From contig CALFMN010000154.1 in NCBI GenBank assembly GCA_937879875.1, forward strand, positions 5,435 to 69,434: a stretch of DNA of 64,000 nucleotides, written 5' to 3'. Under the pieces are notes generated by a model that saw only the letters and a list, made by a program, of their open reading frames with translations, did no database searches and was not told where the DNA came from. The position numbers and the translations under genes are program-made. Positions 40,916-50,775 of this stretch are shown piece by piece; position 1 is the stretch's first letter; each line of letters opens with the position of its first letter. This DNA comes from an uncultured Chloroflexota bacterium (GTDB lineage: Bacteria; Chloroflexota; Dehalococcoidia; CAUJGQ01).

Positions 40916-41365
40916 CTAATGCCGCCCGCCCGCGGTGCGCAGCCGCCGCCGCCTCGCCACGCCGCTGCCGGTTCGCGCCGGTGGCGCGAAGCTGATCGGC
41001 GCGGCCGCTGTACGTTGCGGCGTCGGGCGGGTGCCGAGCCGCGCGGCCAGCCAGAACGCGGCCAGACTGCCGGCAATACCCAGTGCCGTGGCGATGCCGC
41101 CAAGCGCGCCGTAGCCGCTGGAGACGCGCCAGAGTACGACCGCGTAGATGCTGAGCGCGGCGGCGGGCAAATGCTTCCACGCCGTGCGTGGGGGGCCAGA
41201 GAGGTAATAAAACGCGAGCAGCGGCATCGCCGCCGCCCAGAGCAGCGGGTAGACGGCGGTTTTAATGTGAAGCAGGGCAAATGACCAGGAGATGCCCAGC
41301 GCCATCGTCGCACCGATCAGCGCTGCGCTGCGCAGTTTCACCAATGTTGTCTGTTGAATCCGCAT
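40916..41365 (-). CDS. small four-helix membrane protein
   Basis: 149 aa from the ATG at 41365, preceded by GGAG. Four predicted helices ('LIGATMALGISWSFALLHI', 'VYPLLWAAAMPLLAFYYL', 'LPAAALSIYAVVLWRVSSG', 'IATALGIAGSLAAFWLAA') and a basic C-terminal tail. Same strand as, and just upstream of, the APC permease; may be co-transcribed. No family recognised. Confidence 0.6.
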   Translation of the reverse strand: MRIQQTTLVKLRSAALIGATMALGISWSFALLHIKTAVYPLLWAAAMPLLAFYYLSGPPRTAWKHLPAAALSIYAVVLWRVSSGYGALGGIATALGIAGSLAAFWLAARLGTRPTPQRTAAAPISFAPPARTGSGVARRRRLRTAGGRH

Positions 41366-42252
41366 CGTTTCTCCGTTGCTGCGATGCAACACACCGCGAA
41401 AATGAAGCGCAGCCTACGCCGCAGCTTCACGGACGCACCGATCGCTGCTCATCATCACTGGCTACAGTGACCCCATCTTCACGGTCAGCAGTTTCACCAG
41501 TGTGTCCCCAATGTGAAATCTATGTTTCTGCACGGTGGAAGCACCCGTGCTGATTCGCTTCCACCATAACGATCTTCTGGCTGAGCCTTACCGCAACTCC
41601 GTGCATTTCCAGCGGATTTCGCGATCGTTGCTCGAGTGTTTCGGATTGCCGGTGTTCTGCCTGGTGCGCCGGTGGAGACCGGAGCGGTGGAGACGCGCTG
41701 GGGCACCTACCCCCGCTTTCGCTTCAGCGAAAGCTGTTGTTGGAAGTCTCCGACGGTTGCGCTGCGGTCATCGGAAGTCTCCGACGGTTGCGCTGCGCTC
41801 TGGCCCGACACGGGAAGGGTTGGTTCCAGGACACACTATCGGGTTGGAGGTCAGACCGCCGCATATCCCACAGGGGCACCACAACCCCGCCGCCGTCGCA
41901 CTGAGTATGGAGCGCTCCAGAAGTCCCTTTCCCGCCTCGGGAAGGGACAGACGCCGCTTGCGGCGTCAGGGTTAGGTGCCCGCTACGCCGGCCAGGCTTG
42001 GATCGACCGGCGCGGGTATGCGAACAGCGCCACAGGGAGAATCTACTATCGTGGCGCGAGCCATACTGCGGCAAACCCGGTCAACCTACTGCGCGGAGGC
42101 GGCAGCGACCGTATGCGCGCTAAAGATCCACCGCGCCGGAACGATACTTGAGGCGAGATGTTGCGGTACTCTTGCAGCGCGGACCGCGGCGCGGTCGGCT
42201 TGCGCAAACGCCCGGTTACGATGTGGTTATGTGATAATGAGGCCCGACGCCC
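41366..42252. other. long intergenic region with a family-1 repeat and a promoter candidate
   Basis: 887 bases. 41366-41699 has no gene I can support. 41700-41981 is family-1 copy B. Before the GGDEF gene, TGTGATAAT (42230-42238) looks like an extended -10 box; transcription would begin about 7-10 bases before the ATG at 42253, giving a very short leader, and no clear ribosome binding site is present. Confidence 0.55.
41700..41981 (+). repeat. family-1 hairpin repeat, copy B
   Basis: 282 bp with ends GGGGCACCTA and CAGGGTTAGGTGCCC. Left stem CTTTCGC/GCGAAAG, right stem GACGCCGC/GCGGCGTC. It has the same GGAGCGCTCCAGAAGTCCC core as copy D and contains an internal direct duplication of about 28 bases (GGAAGTCTCCGACGGTTGCG, at about 41740 and 41770). 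Confidence 0.85.
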
Positions 42253-44499
42253 ATGACGACAACGGCCAGCGAAGCAGATGCGACGGAGGAGTTCTTGGCC
42301 TCCGAGCCCCCGCAGCAAGAGCCCTTTGTGCCGGCGATGCACCAGGCCGTACGGCTCCTTGCACTGCACGAGCTGGCGCTGGACGCAGCGTTGGTGCACT
42401 CCACACCAGAACTCGGCGAACGCATCGTCGACGCGGCGCTGCGCATCAGCGAGGCTGAAAGCGCATCGGTCTATTTATGGGAACCGGTCGAAGGGCTGTT
42501 GCGCGCCGTGGCCCATGGCGGCGACGCCACGCCGCTCCCACCGGAAAGTGTGCAGCCCGGACAGGGCATTACCGGCACCGTCTGGCAGCTCGGCGCGCCG
42601 CTGATGGTGGATGTTTTCGATGGCGATGACGCCGTGGGTCGCACGGGCCTGCGCGCCACACTCGCCGCGCCACTCGAGGCCGGCACGCAAAAGCTCGGCG
42701 TCGTGATCGTGCGCCGCTACGCACCGGGCGCCGCTTTCTCCGCCGAAGATACCCGCATGCTCAGCCTGCTCGCCGCGCAGGCCGGGCATCTGCTCTCGCG
42801 CCGTGCGGCAGAGGAGCAGGTGCGCGCCAGCGAAGCGCGCTTCCGCGCCCTGGTGGACTACAGTTCCGACATCATCCTCGTGCTCGACCCGATCGGCACG
42901 ATCACCTTCTTGAGCCCCGCCGCCGAGCGCAGCATCGGCCGGCCCGCGGAGCGCCTGCTCGGCAGCAGCGTCTTCGAGACGATCCACCGCGAGGACGCGG
43001 AGCGCCTGCACAGCGCCCTGGACGAGGTTTCGGCAACCGTCGGGCACCAGCGTACGGTCGAGTATCGCCAGCAGACCGGCGACGGCGCCTGGGTGTATAT
43101 CGAGGCGATCCTGCGCAACTCGCTGGACGACGCCAACGTGGACGGCATCATCGTCACCGCGCGCGATATCACCACCCGCAAGCAGGTTGAGGAACTGTTG
43201 CAGCACCAGGTGCTGCATGACGCGCTCACCGGCCTGCCGAATCGCACGCTGCTGCAGGATCGCTTGCAGCACGCCATCCGCCTGGCCTACCGGCAGCGCT
43301 CGCCGCTGGCCCTGCTCTTCCTTGATCTCGACCAGTTCAAGGAAGTCAACGACCGCTTCGGCCATCACGCCGGCGACCAGCTCTTGCAGCAGGCCGCGCC
43401 GCGCCTGCAAAGCGCCCTGCGCGACTCGGATACGCTGGCGCGGCTGGGCGGCGACGAATTCGCCGTCGTGCTGCCGGGGGCGCGCAGCGCTGATGCCGAA
43501 GTTGTAGCGCAAAAAATCGTGCGCGCCTTCGAGCAGCCGTTCGTGATCGACGGCCGCCACATCACGATGCACGTGAGCACGGGCATCGCGCTGTTCCCCG
43601 ACCACGGCGCCGATGCGGAGACGCTGGTGCGTCACGCCGATCTGGCGATGTACGCCGCCAAGCGCAGCGGCAGCGACACCGCTCGCTACGGCGAGCCCGA
43701 AGAACTGGAAGACCCGAACCGGCTGGCGCTGCTTTCCGAGTTGCGCCGCGCTCTGGCCCAGCGCTGGCTGCTGCTGCACTATCAGCCCGTCGTGGAGATG
43801 CCCTCCGGCCGCATCATCCGGGCGGAGGCGCTGGCGCGCTGGCAGCACCCGGAGCGCGGCCTGCTGATGCCCGACCAGTTCATTCCCCTCGCCGAGCAGG
43901 CGGGGCTGATCGCGCCACTGACCCGCTGGGTGTTGGCTACGGCGCTGCGCCAGTGCCGCGCCTGGCGGCTGGAGGGGCTGGAACTGGGCGTCACCGTCAA
44001 CCTGTCGCCCCGGCTCGGCTACAACTCGCTGCTCTCCGACACGCTCACGACGCTGCTCTCGCACCTGGAAGTCGATCCGGGCTGGCTGACGTTCGGCATC
44101 ACCGACGGTGGTGTAGCGGAAGACCTGCGCCGCGCCGTGGCGATGCTGGAGCAGCTCGATGCGGCGGGCGTGCGCCTCTCCGTCGAGGGCTTCGGCTCCA
44201 GCCAGTTCACGCAGCCGCACCTGGCGCAGCTCGGCGTGGACGAGATCAAGATCGACCGGGCTCTCGTCGGACGCATGGTCTTCGACCACTCCGCGCTCGC
44301 CGTCGTGCGTTCCGTGATCGAGCTGGTGCACGGCGCCGGGCTGGTCGTGGTGGCCGAAGGCGTGGAGAATCAGGAGACCTGGGACGCGCTGCTGGCACTG
44401 GGCTGCGACGCGGCGCAGGGCTTCTTCGTCGGCCGGCCGATGCCCGCCGGCATGCTGGCGGCGCGCGTCCACGAGCAGTTGCGGGCGCGGCCCTCATAG
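42253..44499 (+). CDS. GAF-PAS-GGDEF-EAL cyclic-di-GMP signalling protein
   Basis: 748 aa. GAF domain (about 50-190), PAS with PAC (about 195-315), GGDEF (about 320-480) with intact 'RLGGDEFAVV', and EAL (about 490-745). The EAL domain keeps 'AEALARWQHPERG', 'VNLSPR', 'EIKIDRALVG' and 'VVAEGVEN', but the Mg-binding 'E-I-T-E' reads 'LTFGITDGG' and the DDFG loop reads 'VEGFGSS', so phosphodiesterase activity is doubtful. Predicted: an active diguanylate cyclase whose EAL half is regulatory. No membrane segment; soluble sensor. The final 'RPS' and stop derive from a repeat-like end. Confidence 0.92.
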   Translation: MTTTASEADATEEFLASEPPQQEPFVPAMHQAVRLLALHELALDAALVHSTPELGERIVDAALRISEAESASVYLWEPVEGLLRAVAHGGDATPLPPESVQPGQGITGTVWQLGAPLMVDVFDGDDAVGRTGLRATLAAPLEAGTQKLGVVIVRRYAPGAAFSAEDTRMLSLLAAQAGHLLSRRAAEEQVRASEARFRALVDYSSDIILVLDPIGTITFLSPAAERSIGRPAERLLGSSVFETIHREDAERLHSALDEVSATVGHQRTVEYRQQTGDGAWVYIEAILRNSLDDANVDGIIVTARDITTRKQVEELLQHQVLHDALTGLPNRTLLQDRLQHAIRLAYRQRSPLALLFLDLDQFKEVNDRFGHHAGDQLLQQAAPRLQSALRDSDTLARLGGDEFAVVLPGARSADAEVVAQKIVRAFEQPFVIDGRHITMHVSTGIALFPDHGADAETLVRHADLAMYAAKRSGSDTARYGEPEELEDPNRLALLSELRRALAQRWLLLHYQPVVEMPSGRIIRAEALARWQHPERGLLMPDQFIPLAEQAGLIAPLTRWVLATALRQCRAWRLEGLELGVTVNLSPRLGYNSLLSDTLTTLLSHLEVDPGWLTFGITDGGVAEDLRRAVAMLEQLDAAGVRLSVEGFGSSQFTQPHLAQLGVDEIKIDRALVGRMVFDHSALAVVRSVIELVHGAGLVVVAEGVENQETWDALLALGCDAAQGFFVGRPMPAGMLAARVHEQLRARPS

Positions 44500-44530
44500 C
44501 CCTCTTCGCCGGCTCTCCCATCCGCGCGAG
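44488..44530. repeat. remnant of a family-2 repeat end at the GGDEF stop codon
   Basis: CGGCCCTCATAGCCCTCTTC followed by CTCTCCCAT resembles the left end of the 60109 element (GGCCCTCATAACCCCC...TTCTCTCCCAT). It supplies the last codons and the TAG stop of the GGDEF-EAL gene. Confidence 0.5.
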
Positions 44531-44557
44531 AAGCCGGAAGCGGCACGGCGGGCCGGC

Positions 44558-47548
44558 TTAGCGTCGGTCCTTCAGCAGTTGCAGCCCAGTCGCCAGCGCC
44601 CCGAACGCGACGACGAAGCCGATCAAAATCACCCAGCGGCTGATCGCCGCGCCGTCGATGGCGGCGGTCTGCGGGAACTGCTCCGGGATAATCGCCAGCT
44701 TCACCACGCCCAGCACGCGCCCCAGCGCCTCATATGTCCAGCGCGTCGTCACCAGCGCGGCCAGCGGCTGCGCCGGGCCAAGATCCTTCACCGGCTGCAG
44801 GAGGCCGCTGAAGAGGATCTGCGGCAGCATGATCAGCGGCGCGGCGAACACGGCGCGGTCGGGATTCGAAACCCCGGCCGAAACCGCGAGGGCGAGCGCG
44901 ACCGACGCCGCCCCGCCCAGGGCCAGCGACAACCAGGCGCCGGTCAGCCCGCTTGCCCCGCCCGGAAAATGAATGCGCAGCGCCGTGATGCCGATCAGCA
45001 GCGTCGACTGTACGACGATCAGCGCGAACAATACCGCGAACTTCGAAGCGACGTACGGAAAGACGCGCAGATTGACTACGCGCTCGCGCCGGTAGATGGC
45101 GTCCTCCTTCGAGATCTCGCGGATCGCGTTGAGCGTGCCGAGCCAGACGATCATCGCGGCCAAAATCAGTGCGAGCTGTGTGGCTTTGCCGGCGTTCGTA
45201 TTGCCGTTACCGCTTGCCAGATCGCAGTCGCCGCTGAGGCCGAGCGCGGCGATGCGTGTCGGGCTGCAGTCCGGCCCGGTCACGGCGAGCAGCGTCGCAT
45301 GTGAATCGACACCGCTGATCGCGCCGGTCCTCGGATCAGGCGTCACGGGCCGCAGGACGCCATTGTCCTTGGCGAACACGAGCACGCCGCTCGGACGTGT
45401 GAAGACCGCGGGCTTGAACAGCAACCAGAGGAAGAGCGCGAAGATCGGCGCCTGCAGGAGCAGGATCAGCAGGTTCTTGCGATCGTTCAGCACGATATTG
45501 GCGTAGCGCCGCGTCAGGATCTGGAGCTGGCGCCAGGCCACGGGCTGCGGCCGGTGCTTGCCCGGACCGGCCGTTTCGCGGCGCGGCTGCTGCGGCGCCA
45601 GGGCGGCGGCGGCGCCCTGCGGATGCTCCAGCCGCGCCTGGATCTCGTACTGATAGAAGGGCGACGCCTGGAACGACTGTTCCCACTCCTCCGGCGATCG
45701 CGTGTTCTCGATCAGGTCGTAGATATCCTCGAACTCGGCCACTCCGAAGTAATCGAGCGCGGCCCGCGGCGGACCGAAGTAGGCGATGCGGCCGCCACGC
45801 GCCAGAAAGAGCGCCTTGTCGCAGAGCGAGACGTTGCGCGTGGCGTGGGTGATCAAGAGCACCGTGCGGCCCTGGTCGGCGAGCTGGCGCAGCAGCGCCA
45901 TCATGCGCGTTTCCGTGCCCGGATCCAGGCCCGAGGTCGGCTCGTCCAGGAAGAAGAGCGGCGGGCTGGTCAGCAGCTCCACGCCGATGCTGACGCGTTT
46001 GCGCTGGCCGCCGCTCAGGCTGGCCACGATCGTCTGGCGCTGGCGCTGCAAGCCCAGCTCCTCGATCACCTCGTCCAGACGGGCGGCGCGCTCGGCGGGC
46101 GTCACGTCTTCCGGCATGCGCAGCTGCGCGGCGTAGTCCAGCGCTCGCTCGACGCTCAACTCCTTGTGGATGATGTCGTCCTGCGGCACATAGCCGATCT
46201 GTGCGCGCAACGAGTCGAAATGGTCGTAGAGCGAGAAGCCGTTCAGCAAGACCTGCCCGCTGGTCGCGGGCCGCAGGCCGCTGAGCGCGCCCAGCAGTGT
46301 CGACTTGCCCGCGCCCGAGACGCCGACCACGGCCACGAACTCGTGCGGCTGGACGACGAGCGTGATGTCCTGCAGGATCGCCGTGCCCTTGCCGACGAGC
46401 TTGCGCAGGTTGAGCGCCTCCAGCAGGATGCCCGTCGTCTCGTCGAAGTGCTCGATCTCACCCTGGCGCACCGTCAGGCGGTACGGCCCGATGCGAATCA
46501 CGTCGCCTTCGCGCAACTGGCGCTCGGCGATCGCCTCGCCGTTGACGTAGGTGCGGTTGGTGCTCTTGAGGTCGCTGATCACCCAGGGCGCATCGGCGGC
46601 GGCGCGGACGACGACGGCGTGCTCGCGCGACACCTGCGGCGACGGCAGCACGAGGTCGTTGCTGGCAACGCGGCCGACGGTAATCCGCGCCGCGCCGGGC
46701 TCGTGCGGTACCACGCGCGGCCGTGTATCGCTGCCGGGCGGAAGCGGTCCCGGTGCGAGCGGCGGCGCGCTGCCCCCGCGAGCCGGCTCGATCGCGGCAG
46801 TAGTGCCGAGCATGCTGGCAGAAGCGGGCGCCGGCTGCGGCTCGGCGCCGCTCTCTCGACGAAGTGCCTGGGTCACCGCGTCCGGATCGGTCGTGCCGCC
46901 CGGCGCCGCGACGAGCGTCTGCGGATCATCGGCGCGCAGGGCGAAGGTGATGGTCACAGCGCCGGAGAGCTGGAACGTTTCACCGTCGTTGAGCAGCGCT
47001 TCTTCGACCGGCTGGCCGTTGATCGAGGTGCCGTTGCGGCTGTGCAGATCGACGACCTCCCAGCGCTCGCCCCGCCGGCGCACCACCGCGTGATGCACCG
47101 AGACGGTCGGCAGATCGATGGGAATGTCGTTAGTGTTGCCGCGGCCGATCGTCACCTCATCGCGCTGCATGCGCACGCTGAAGCGACGGTTGGGCGTGTG
47201 GACGTAGAGCACGGGCCGGAAGTCGGTGTTCGTCGCGGTTGCCGGGCGTGCGGCCATGGCCGGCGCCTTCAGCGTGAGCTGAAACGAGCCGATGCCGATA
47301 CGATCGCTGGGGCCGACCTCGGCCGTTTCGCTGCGCAGCACGCGTCCGTTCAGCGTCGTGCCGTTGGCGCCGCCCAAGTCTTCGACGAAGATCGACGCGG
47401 CCCGGCGCACGATGCGGGCGTGATGGCGCGAGACGCTCGCATCGGCCAGCACCAAATCGTTGTCGGTGGAGCGGCCGACGGTGATGTCGTCCTTGTCGGA
47501 CGCCTCCTGGCGGGCGTCTCCGTCGCGTTCGATCAGCAGTTCGAGCAT
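44558..47548 (-). CDS. FHA(x3)-ABC-ABC2 membrane fusion transporter (paralogue 1)
   Basis: 996 aa from the ATG at 47548. FHA1 (1-94, 'GRSTDNDLVLADASVSRHHA', 'GANGTTLNG'), FHA2 (112-205, 'SRNGTSING'), FHA3 (281-362, with 'STNRTYVNG'), then an ABCG-like ATPase: Walker A 'GVSGAGKST' (409-417), signature 'LSGGQRKRVSIGVELLTS', Walker B 'LFFLDEPTSGLDP'. The C-terminal 300 residues have about six helices (ABC-2 permease). A complete half-transporter that should dimerise and export a lipid-like or drug-like substrate, with phosphothreonine recognition at the cytoplasmic front. Confidence 0.93.
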   Translation of the reverse strand: MLELLIERDGDARQEASDKDDITVGRSTDNDLVLADASVSRHHARIVRRAASIFVEDLGGANGTTLNGRVLRSETAEVGPSDRIGIGSFQLTLKAPAMAARPATATNTDFRPVLYVHTPNRRFSVRMQRDEVTIGRGNTNDIPIDLPTVSVHHAVVRRRGERWEVVDLHSRNGTSINGQPVEEALLNDGETFQLSGAVTITFALRADDPQTLVAAPGGTTDPDAVTQALRRESGAEPQPAPASASMLGTTAAIEPARGGSAPPLAPGPLPPGSDTRPRVVPHEPGAARITVGRVASNDLVLPSPQVSREHAVVVRAAADAPWVISDLKSTNRTYVNGEAIAERQLREGDVIRIGPYRLTVRQGEIEHFDETTGILLEALNLRKLVGKGTAILQDITLVVQPHEFVAVVGVSGAGKSTLLGALSGLRPATSGQVLLNGFSLYDHFDSLRAQIGYVPQDDIIHKELSVERALDYAAQLRMPEDVTPAERAARLDEVIEELGLQRQRQTIVASLSGGQRKRVSIGVELLTSPPLFFLDEPTSGLDPGTETRMMALLRQLADQGRTVLLITHATRNVSLCDKALFLARGGRIAYFGPPRAALDYFGVAEFEDIYDLIENTRSPEEWEQSFQASPFYQYEIQARLEHPQGAAAALAPQQPRRETAGPGKHRPQPVAWRQLQILTRRYANIVLNDRKNLLILLLQAPIFALFLWLLFKPAVFTRPSGVLVFAKDNGVLRPVTPDPRTGAISGVDSHATLLAVTGPDCSPTRIAALGLSGDCDLASGNGNTNAGKATQLALILAAMIVWLGTLNAIREISKEDAIYRRERVVNLRVFPYVASKFAVLFALIVVQSTLLIGITALRIHFPGGASGLTGAWLSLALGGAASVALALAVSAGVSNPDRAVFAAPLIMLPQILFSGLLQPVKDLGPAQPLAALVTTRWTYEALGRVLGVVKLAIIPEQFPQTAAIDGAAISRWVILIGFVVAFGALATGLQLLKDRR

Positions 47549-47606
47549 GGTCCGTCCATGATAGTCGTCACGATTCTGAAGGTCATCTGGCAACGTCGGC
47601 GGCGCA

Positions 47607-47813
47607 GGGCACCTAACCCCGCCGCGCCTGAAGGCACGTCTCCCTTCCCGACACGGGAAGGGTTGGTCCGAGGATGGGTGAGAGCCCGCCGCGCGTCCCA
47701 CAAGGACACCCCGGCTCCGCCGCCGTCCGCCGTCGGCGGGAACGCTCCAAAAGTCCCTTCCAGTTTCGGGAAGGGACAGACCTGGCTTCAGCCAGGGCAG
47801 GGTTAGGTGCCCC
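47607..47813 (+). repeat. family-1 hairpin repeat, copy C
   Basis: 207 bp between two FHA-ABC genes. Ends GGGCACCTAACCCC and CAGGGTTAGGTGCCCC. The left stem is imperfect (GCCGCGCC/GGCACGTC), the right stem CCTGGCTTCAGCCAGG perfect. The core has AACGCTCCAAAAGTCCC in place of GAGCGCTCCAGAAGTCCC. Confidence 0.85.
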
Positions 47814-47860
47814 GCCCAGCGGCCAGCGTTCGCCCCATTGCCGCGATCGACGGTCAGCCC

Positions 47861-50695
47861 TCATCGCCGGTCCTTCAGCCGCTGGAGGCCGACGGCCAGC
47901 GCACCGAACGCGGCGACGAAACAGAGCAGGATCAGCAGGCGCGTGATCGCCGTGCCGTCGGCGGCGTCCCGAAACTGAAACTTGCTGCGCAGCGTGGTGG
48001 CCGTCGAGACGACATTCGAGATCCGTGCGAGCGCCTCGAACGTCCAGCGGCTGGCGATCAGCGCCGCCAGCGGCTTCGCGACGCCGAGCTGACTCACCGG
48101 CACGAAGATCCCGGCGAAGAAGACCTGCGGCAGCATGATCAGCGGCGCCGCAAACACCGCGCGGTCGGGGTTCGAAACGGCCGCCGAGACAGCCAGCGCC
48201 AGCGCCACGGCGGCGGAGCCGCCGAGCACCAGGCAGAGCCACATGCCGACATCAGCGCCGCCGCCGGGCATATCGACCTTGATGGCGACAACGCTGAAGA
48301 GCAAGGTCGCCTGCACGACCACCAGCGCCAGCAACACGGCGAACTTGGACGCGATGTAGGGAAAGACGCGCAGGTTGACCAACCGCTCGCGCCGGTAGAT
48401 CGCGTCTTCCTTCGAAATCTCGCGCACGGCGTTCAACGTGCCCAGCCAAACCGCGGTAGCCGCAAGGATGAATGCGAGCTGAATCGCCTTATTCGCCTTC
48501 CAGTTGCCGTCGCCGCTATCGACGGCGCATGTACTCGACGGCGTGGGATTGCGAGGATCGCAGTTGCCGGTGAACGCCGCGGGCTGCGCGCCGAGCCGAC
48601 CGACGGTGTAGCCCGGAGGCCGCTGAAAGAGGTTGGCCTGCGGAAACAGCGCCCAGAGCAGGACGGCGATAATCGGCGCCTGCAGCAGCAGGATGGCCAG
48701 ATTCTTGCGGTCGCGCAACACGATCTCGCCGTAGCGCCGCGTGAGGATCGAGAACTGGCGCCAGGCCTCGTTGCGCGTGCCGTGCTGGCCCGGCCCGGCC
48801 GTGACCGGCCGCGACTGCACCGGCGTGGCGGCGGCGGCGCCCGGCGTGTTGACGATGCGGCTGCCGATCTCCGACTGGTACAGCGGCGAGGCGTGGAAGC
48901 GCTGCTCCCACTCCTCGGGCGAGCGCGTGTTCTCGATCAGGTCGTAGATCTCGTCGAAGCGGCCGACGCCGAAGTATTGCAGCGCCATGTCCGGTGCGCC
49001 GAAGAAGGCGAGCCGCCCGCCGCGTGCCAGGAAGACCACGCGGTCGCACTGCGCGATGTTCACCGTGGCGTGCGTAATCAGCAGGATCGTGCGGCCCTGG
49101 TCGGCGAGCTGGCGCAAGAGCGCCATCATGCGCGTCTCGGTCGCCGGATCGAGGCCGGACGTTGGCTCGTCCAGGAAGAAGAGCGGCGGCTTGGTCAGCA
49201 GCTCCACGCCGATGCTGACGCGCTTGCGCTGGCCGCCGCTCAGGCTCGCTACGACCGTGCTCTTCTGCGCCTCCAGCCCCAGCTCGCCGATCACCTCGGA
49301 CACCCGCGCGTTGCGTTCAGCCGGGCTGGTGTCCGCCGGCATGCGCAGCTCTGCGGCGTAGTTCAGCGCCCGCTGCACGCTCAGCTCCTTGTGGATGATA
49401 TCGTCCTGCGGCACGTAGCCGATCTGCTGACGCAGCGCGTCGAAGTGCTCGTACAGCGAGAAGCCGTTCAGCAGCACCTGGCCCTTTGTCGCCGGGCGCA
49501 GGCCGCTGAGCGCGCCCAGCAGTGTCGACTTGCCCGCGCCCGACACGCCGACGATGCCGACGAACTCATGCGGCTGCACCACCAGCGTGATCGGTTGCAG
49601 GATCGTCTTGCCTTTGCCGACCTGTTTGGTCAGGCCGAAGGCTTCCAGCAACATGCCGGCGGTCTCGTCGAAGTGCTCGATCTCGCCGTGCCGCACCGTC
49701 AGCCGAAAGGGGCCGATGCGTACGACGTCGCCTTCGGCGAGTTGCCGCTGTGCGACGGCGTCGCCGTTGACATACGTGCGGTTCATGCTGCCCAGGTCCG
49801 TAATCGACCAGGGCGCGCCCTCCGCCGGCCGCTCAAGCACCGCATGCTGCCGTGAGATCTGCGGCGAATCAAGCACCAGCTGATTCTGCGGCGAGCGGCC
49901 GATCGTCAGGTGGACGGCGCCGGGACCATGCGGGACCAGCCCCTGCGTGCGCGGCCGCCCGCCCGACGAGACAGCCAGCGCCGCCGGTTTCAGGCGGAAG
50001 GTCAGCGCCACGTCGGTGCCGAGCGCGACGCGGTCGCCGTCGTGCAGCGGGGCCGACTCGATCTGCCGGCCGTTGACGAAGGTGCCGTTGCGGCTGCGCA
50101 GGTCGATCACCGTCCAGCCGTCGTCCTGGCGGCAAACCATCGCGTGGCTGGCGGAGAGCGTGGGGGCCGCAAGGGAGATGTCGTTGCCAGGGCCGCGTCC
50201 CAGCGTCGCCTCGTCGCGCTGCATGATGAAGCTGAAGCTGCGCCCGTCGGCCTCGATCAGCAACTCCGGCCGGGCAGCCGCGAGATTCGCGGGCGTCGTC
50301 GCGCCCGGCGCTCCGGCGGCAGCAGTTTGACGCAGATTGACGGCCGCGGGCGGCGGGGAAGGCGCGAAGCCGCCGGCGGCTGCCACTGTGCCGCCCAGCG
50401 GCTGACCGAGCTCGTACGCCGCGATGCGGTAGGCGCCGACGACGAACTCCTCGCCAGGCCGAATCTGTGCGGCTTCGGATCGCAGCAGGCGGCCGTTGAG
50501 CTGTGTGCCATTGGTCCCGCCGAGGTCTTCGAGATAGAGCGCGCCGTTGCGTTGCACCACGCGGGCGTGCTGCCGCGAAACGCTCTCGTCCGGCAGCACG
50601 ATGTCGTTGCCGGGTGCACGGCCCAGGGACGCCTCCTCACGGGAGACCGTCTGTTCGCGCGATGCCGAACCACCCTCGATGCGAAAGCGCAGCAT
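47861..50695 (-). CDS. FHA(x3)-ABC-ABC2 membrane fusion transporter (paralogue 2)
   Basis: 944 aa. FHA1 (1-95, 'GRAPGNDIVLPDESVSRQHA', 'GTNGTQLNG'), FHA2 (143-236, 'SRNGTFVNG'), FHA3 (257-335, 'SMNRTYVNG'), ATPase with Walker A 'GVSGAGKST' from 383, 'LSGGQRKRVSIGVELLTK' and 'LFFLDEPTSGLDP', then six C-terminal helices. Shares the ABC and 'GEIEHFDET' linker closely with paralogue 1, so it arose by tandem duplication. About 80 bases separate it from paralogue 3 upstream; probably one transcription unit. Confidence 0.93.
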   Translation of the reverse strand: MLRFRIEGGSASREQTVSREEASLGRAPGNDIVLPDESVSRQHARVVQRNGALYLEDLGGTNGTQLNGRLLRSEAAQIRPGEEFVVGAYRIAAYELGQPLGGTVAAAGGFAPSPPPAAVNLRQTAAAGAPGATTPANLAAARPELLIEADGRSFSFIMQRDEATLGRGPGNDISLAAPTLSASHAMVCRQDDGWTVIDLRSRNGTFVNGRQIESAPLHDGDRVALGTDVALTFRLKPAALAVSSGGRPRTQGLVPHGPGAVHLTIGRSPQNQLVLDSPQISRQHAVLERPAEGAPWSITDLGSMNRTYVNGDAVAQRQLAEGDVVRIGPFRLTVRHGEIEHFDETAGMLLEAFGLTKQVGKGKTILQPITLVVQPHEFVGIVGVSGAGKSTLLGALSGLRPATKGQVLLNGFSLYEHFDALRQQIGYVPQDDIIHKELSVQRALNYAAELRMPADTSPAERNARVSEVIGELGLEAQKSTVVASLSGGQRKRVSIGVELLTKPPLFFLDEPTSGLDPATETRMMALLRQLADQGRTILLITHATVNIAQCDRVVFLARGGRLAFFGAPDMALQYFGVGRFDEIYDLIENTRSPEEWEQRFHASPLYQSEIGSRIVNTPGAAAATPVQSRPVTAGPGQHGTRNEAWRQFSILTRRYGEIVLRDRKNLAILLLQAPIIAVLLWALFPQANLFQRPPGYTVGRLGAQPAAFTGNCDPRNPTPSSTCAVDSGDGNWKANKAIQLAFILAATAVWLGTLNAVREISKEDAIYRRERLVNLRVFPYIASKFAVLLALVVVQATLLFSVVAIKVDMPGGGADVGMWLCLVLGGSAAVALALAVSAAVSNPDRAVFAAPLIMLPQVFFAGIFVPVSQLGVAKPLAALIASRWTFEALARISNVVSTATTLRSKFQFRDAADGTAITRLLILLCFVAAFGALAVGLQRLKDRR

Positions 50696-50775
50696 GATCG
50701 CCGCTTCTCATCCAACCACTGAATGCGTGCCTGTGACGGCACCGGCTCATCGTCTGATCGTGGGAAACTGGCGGT

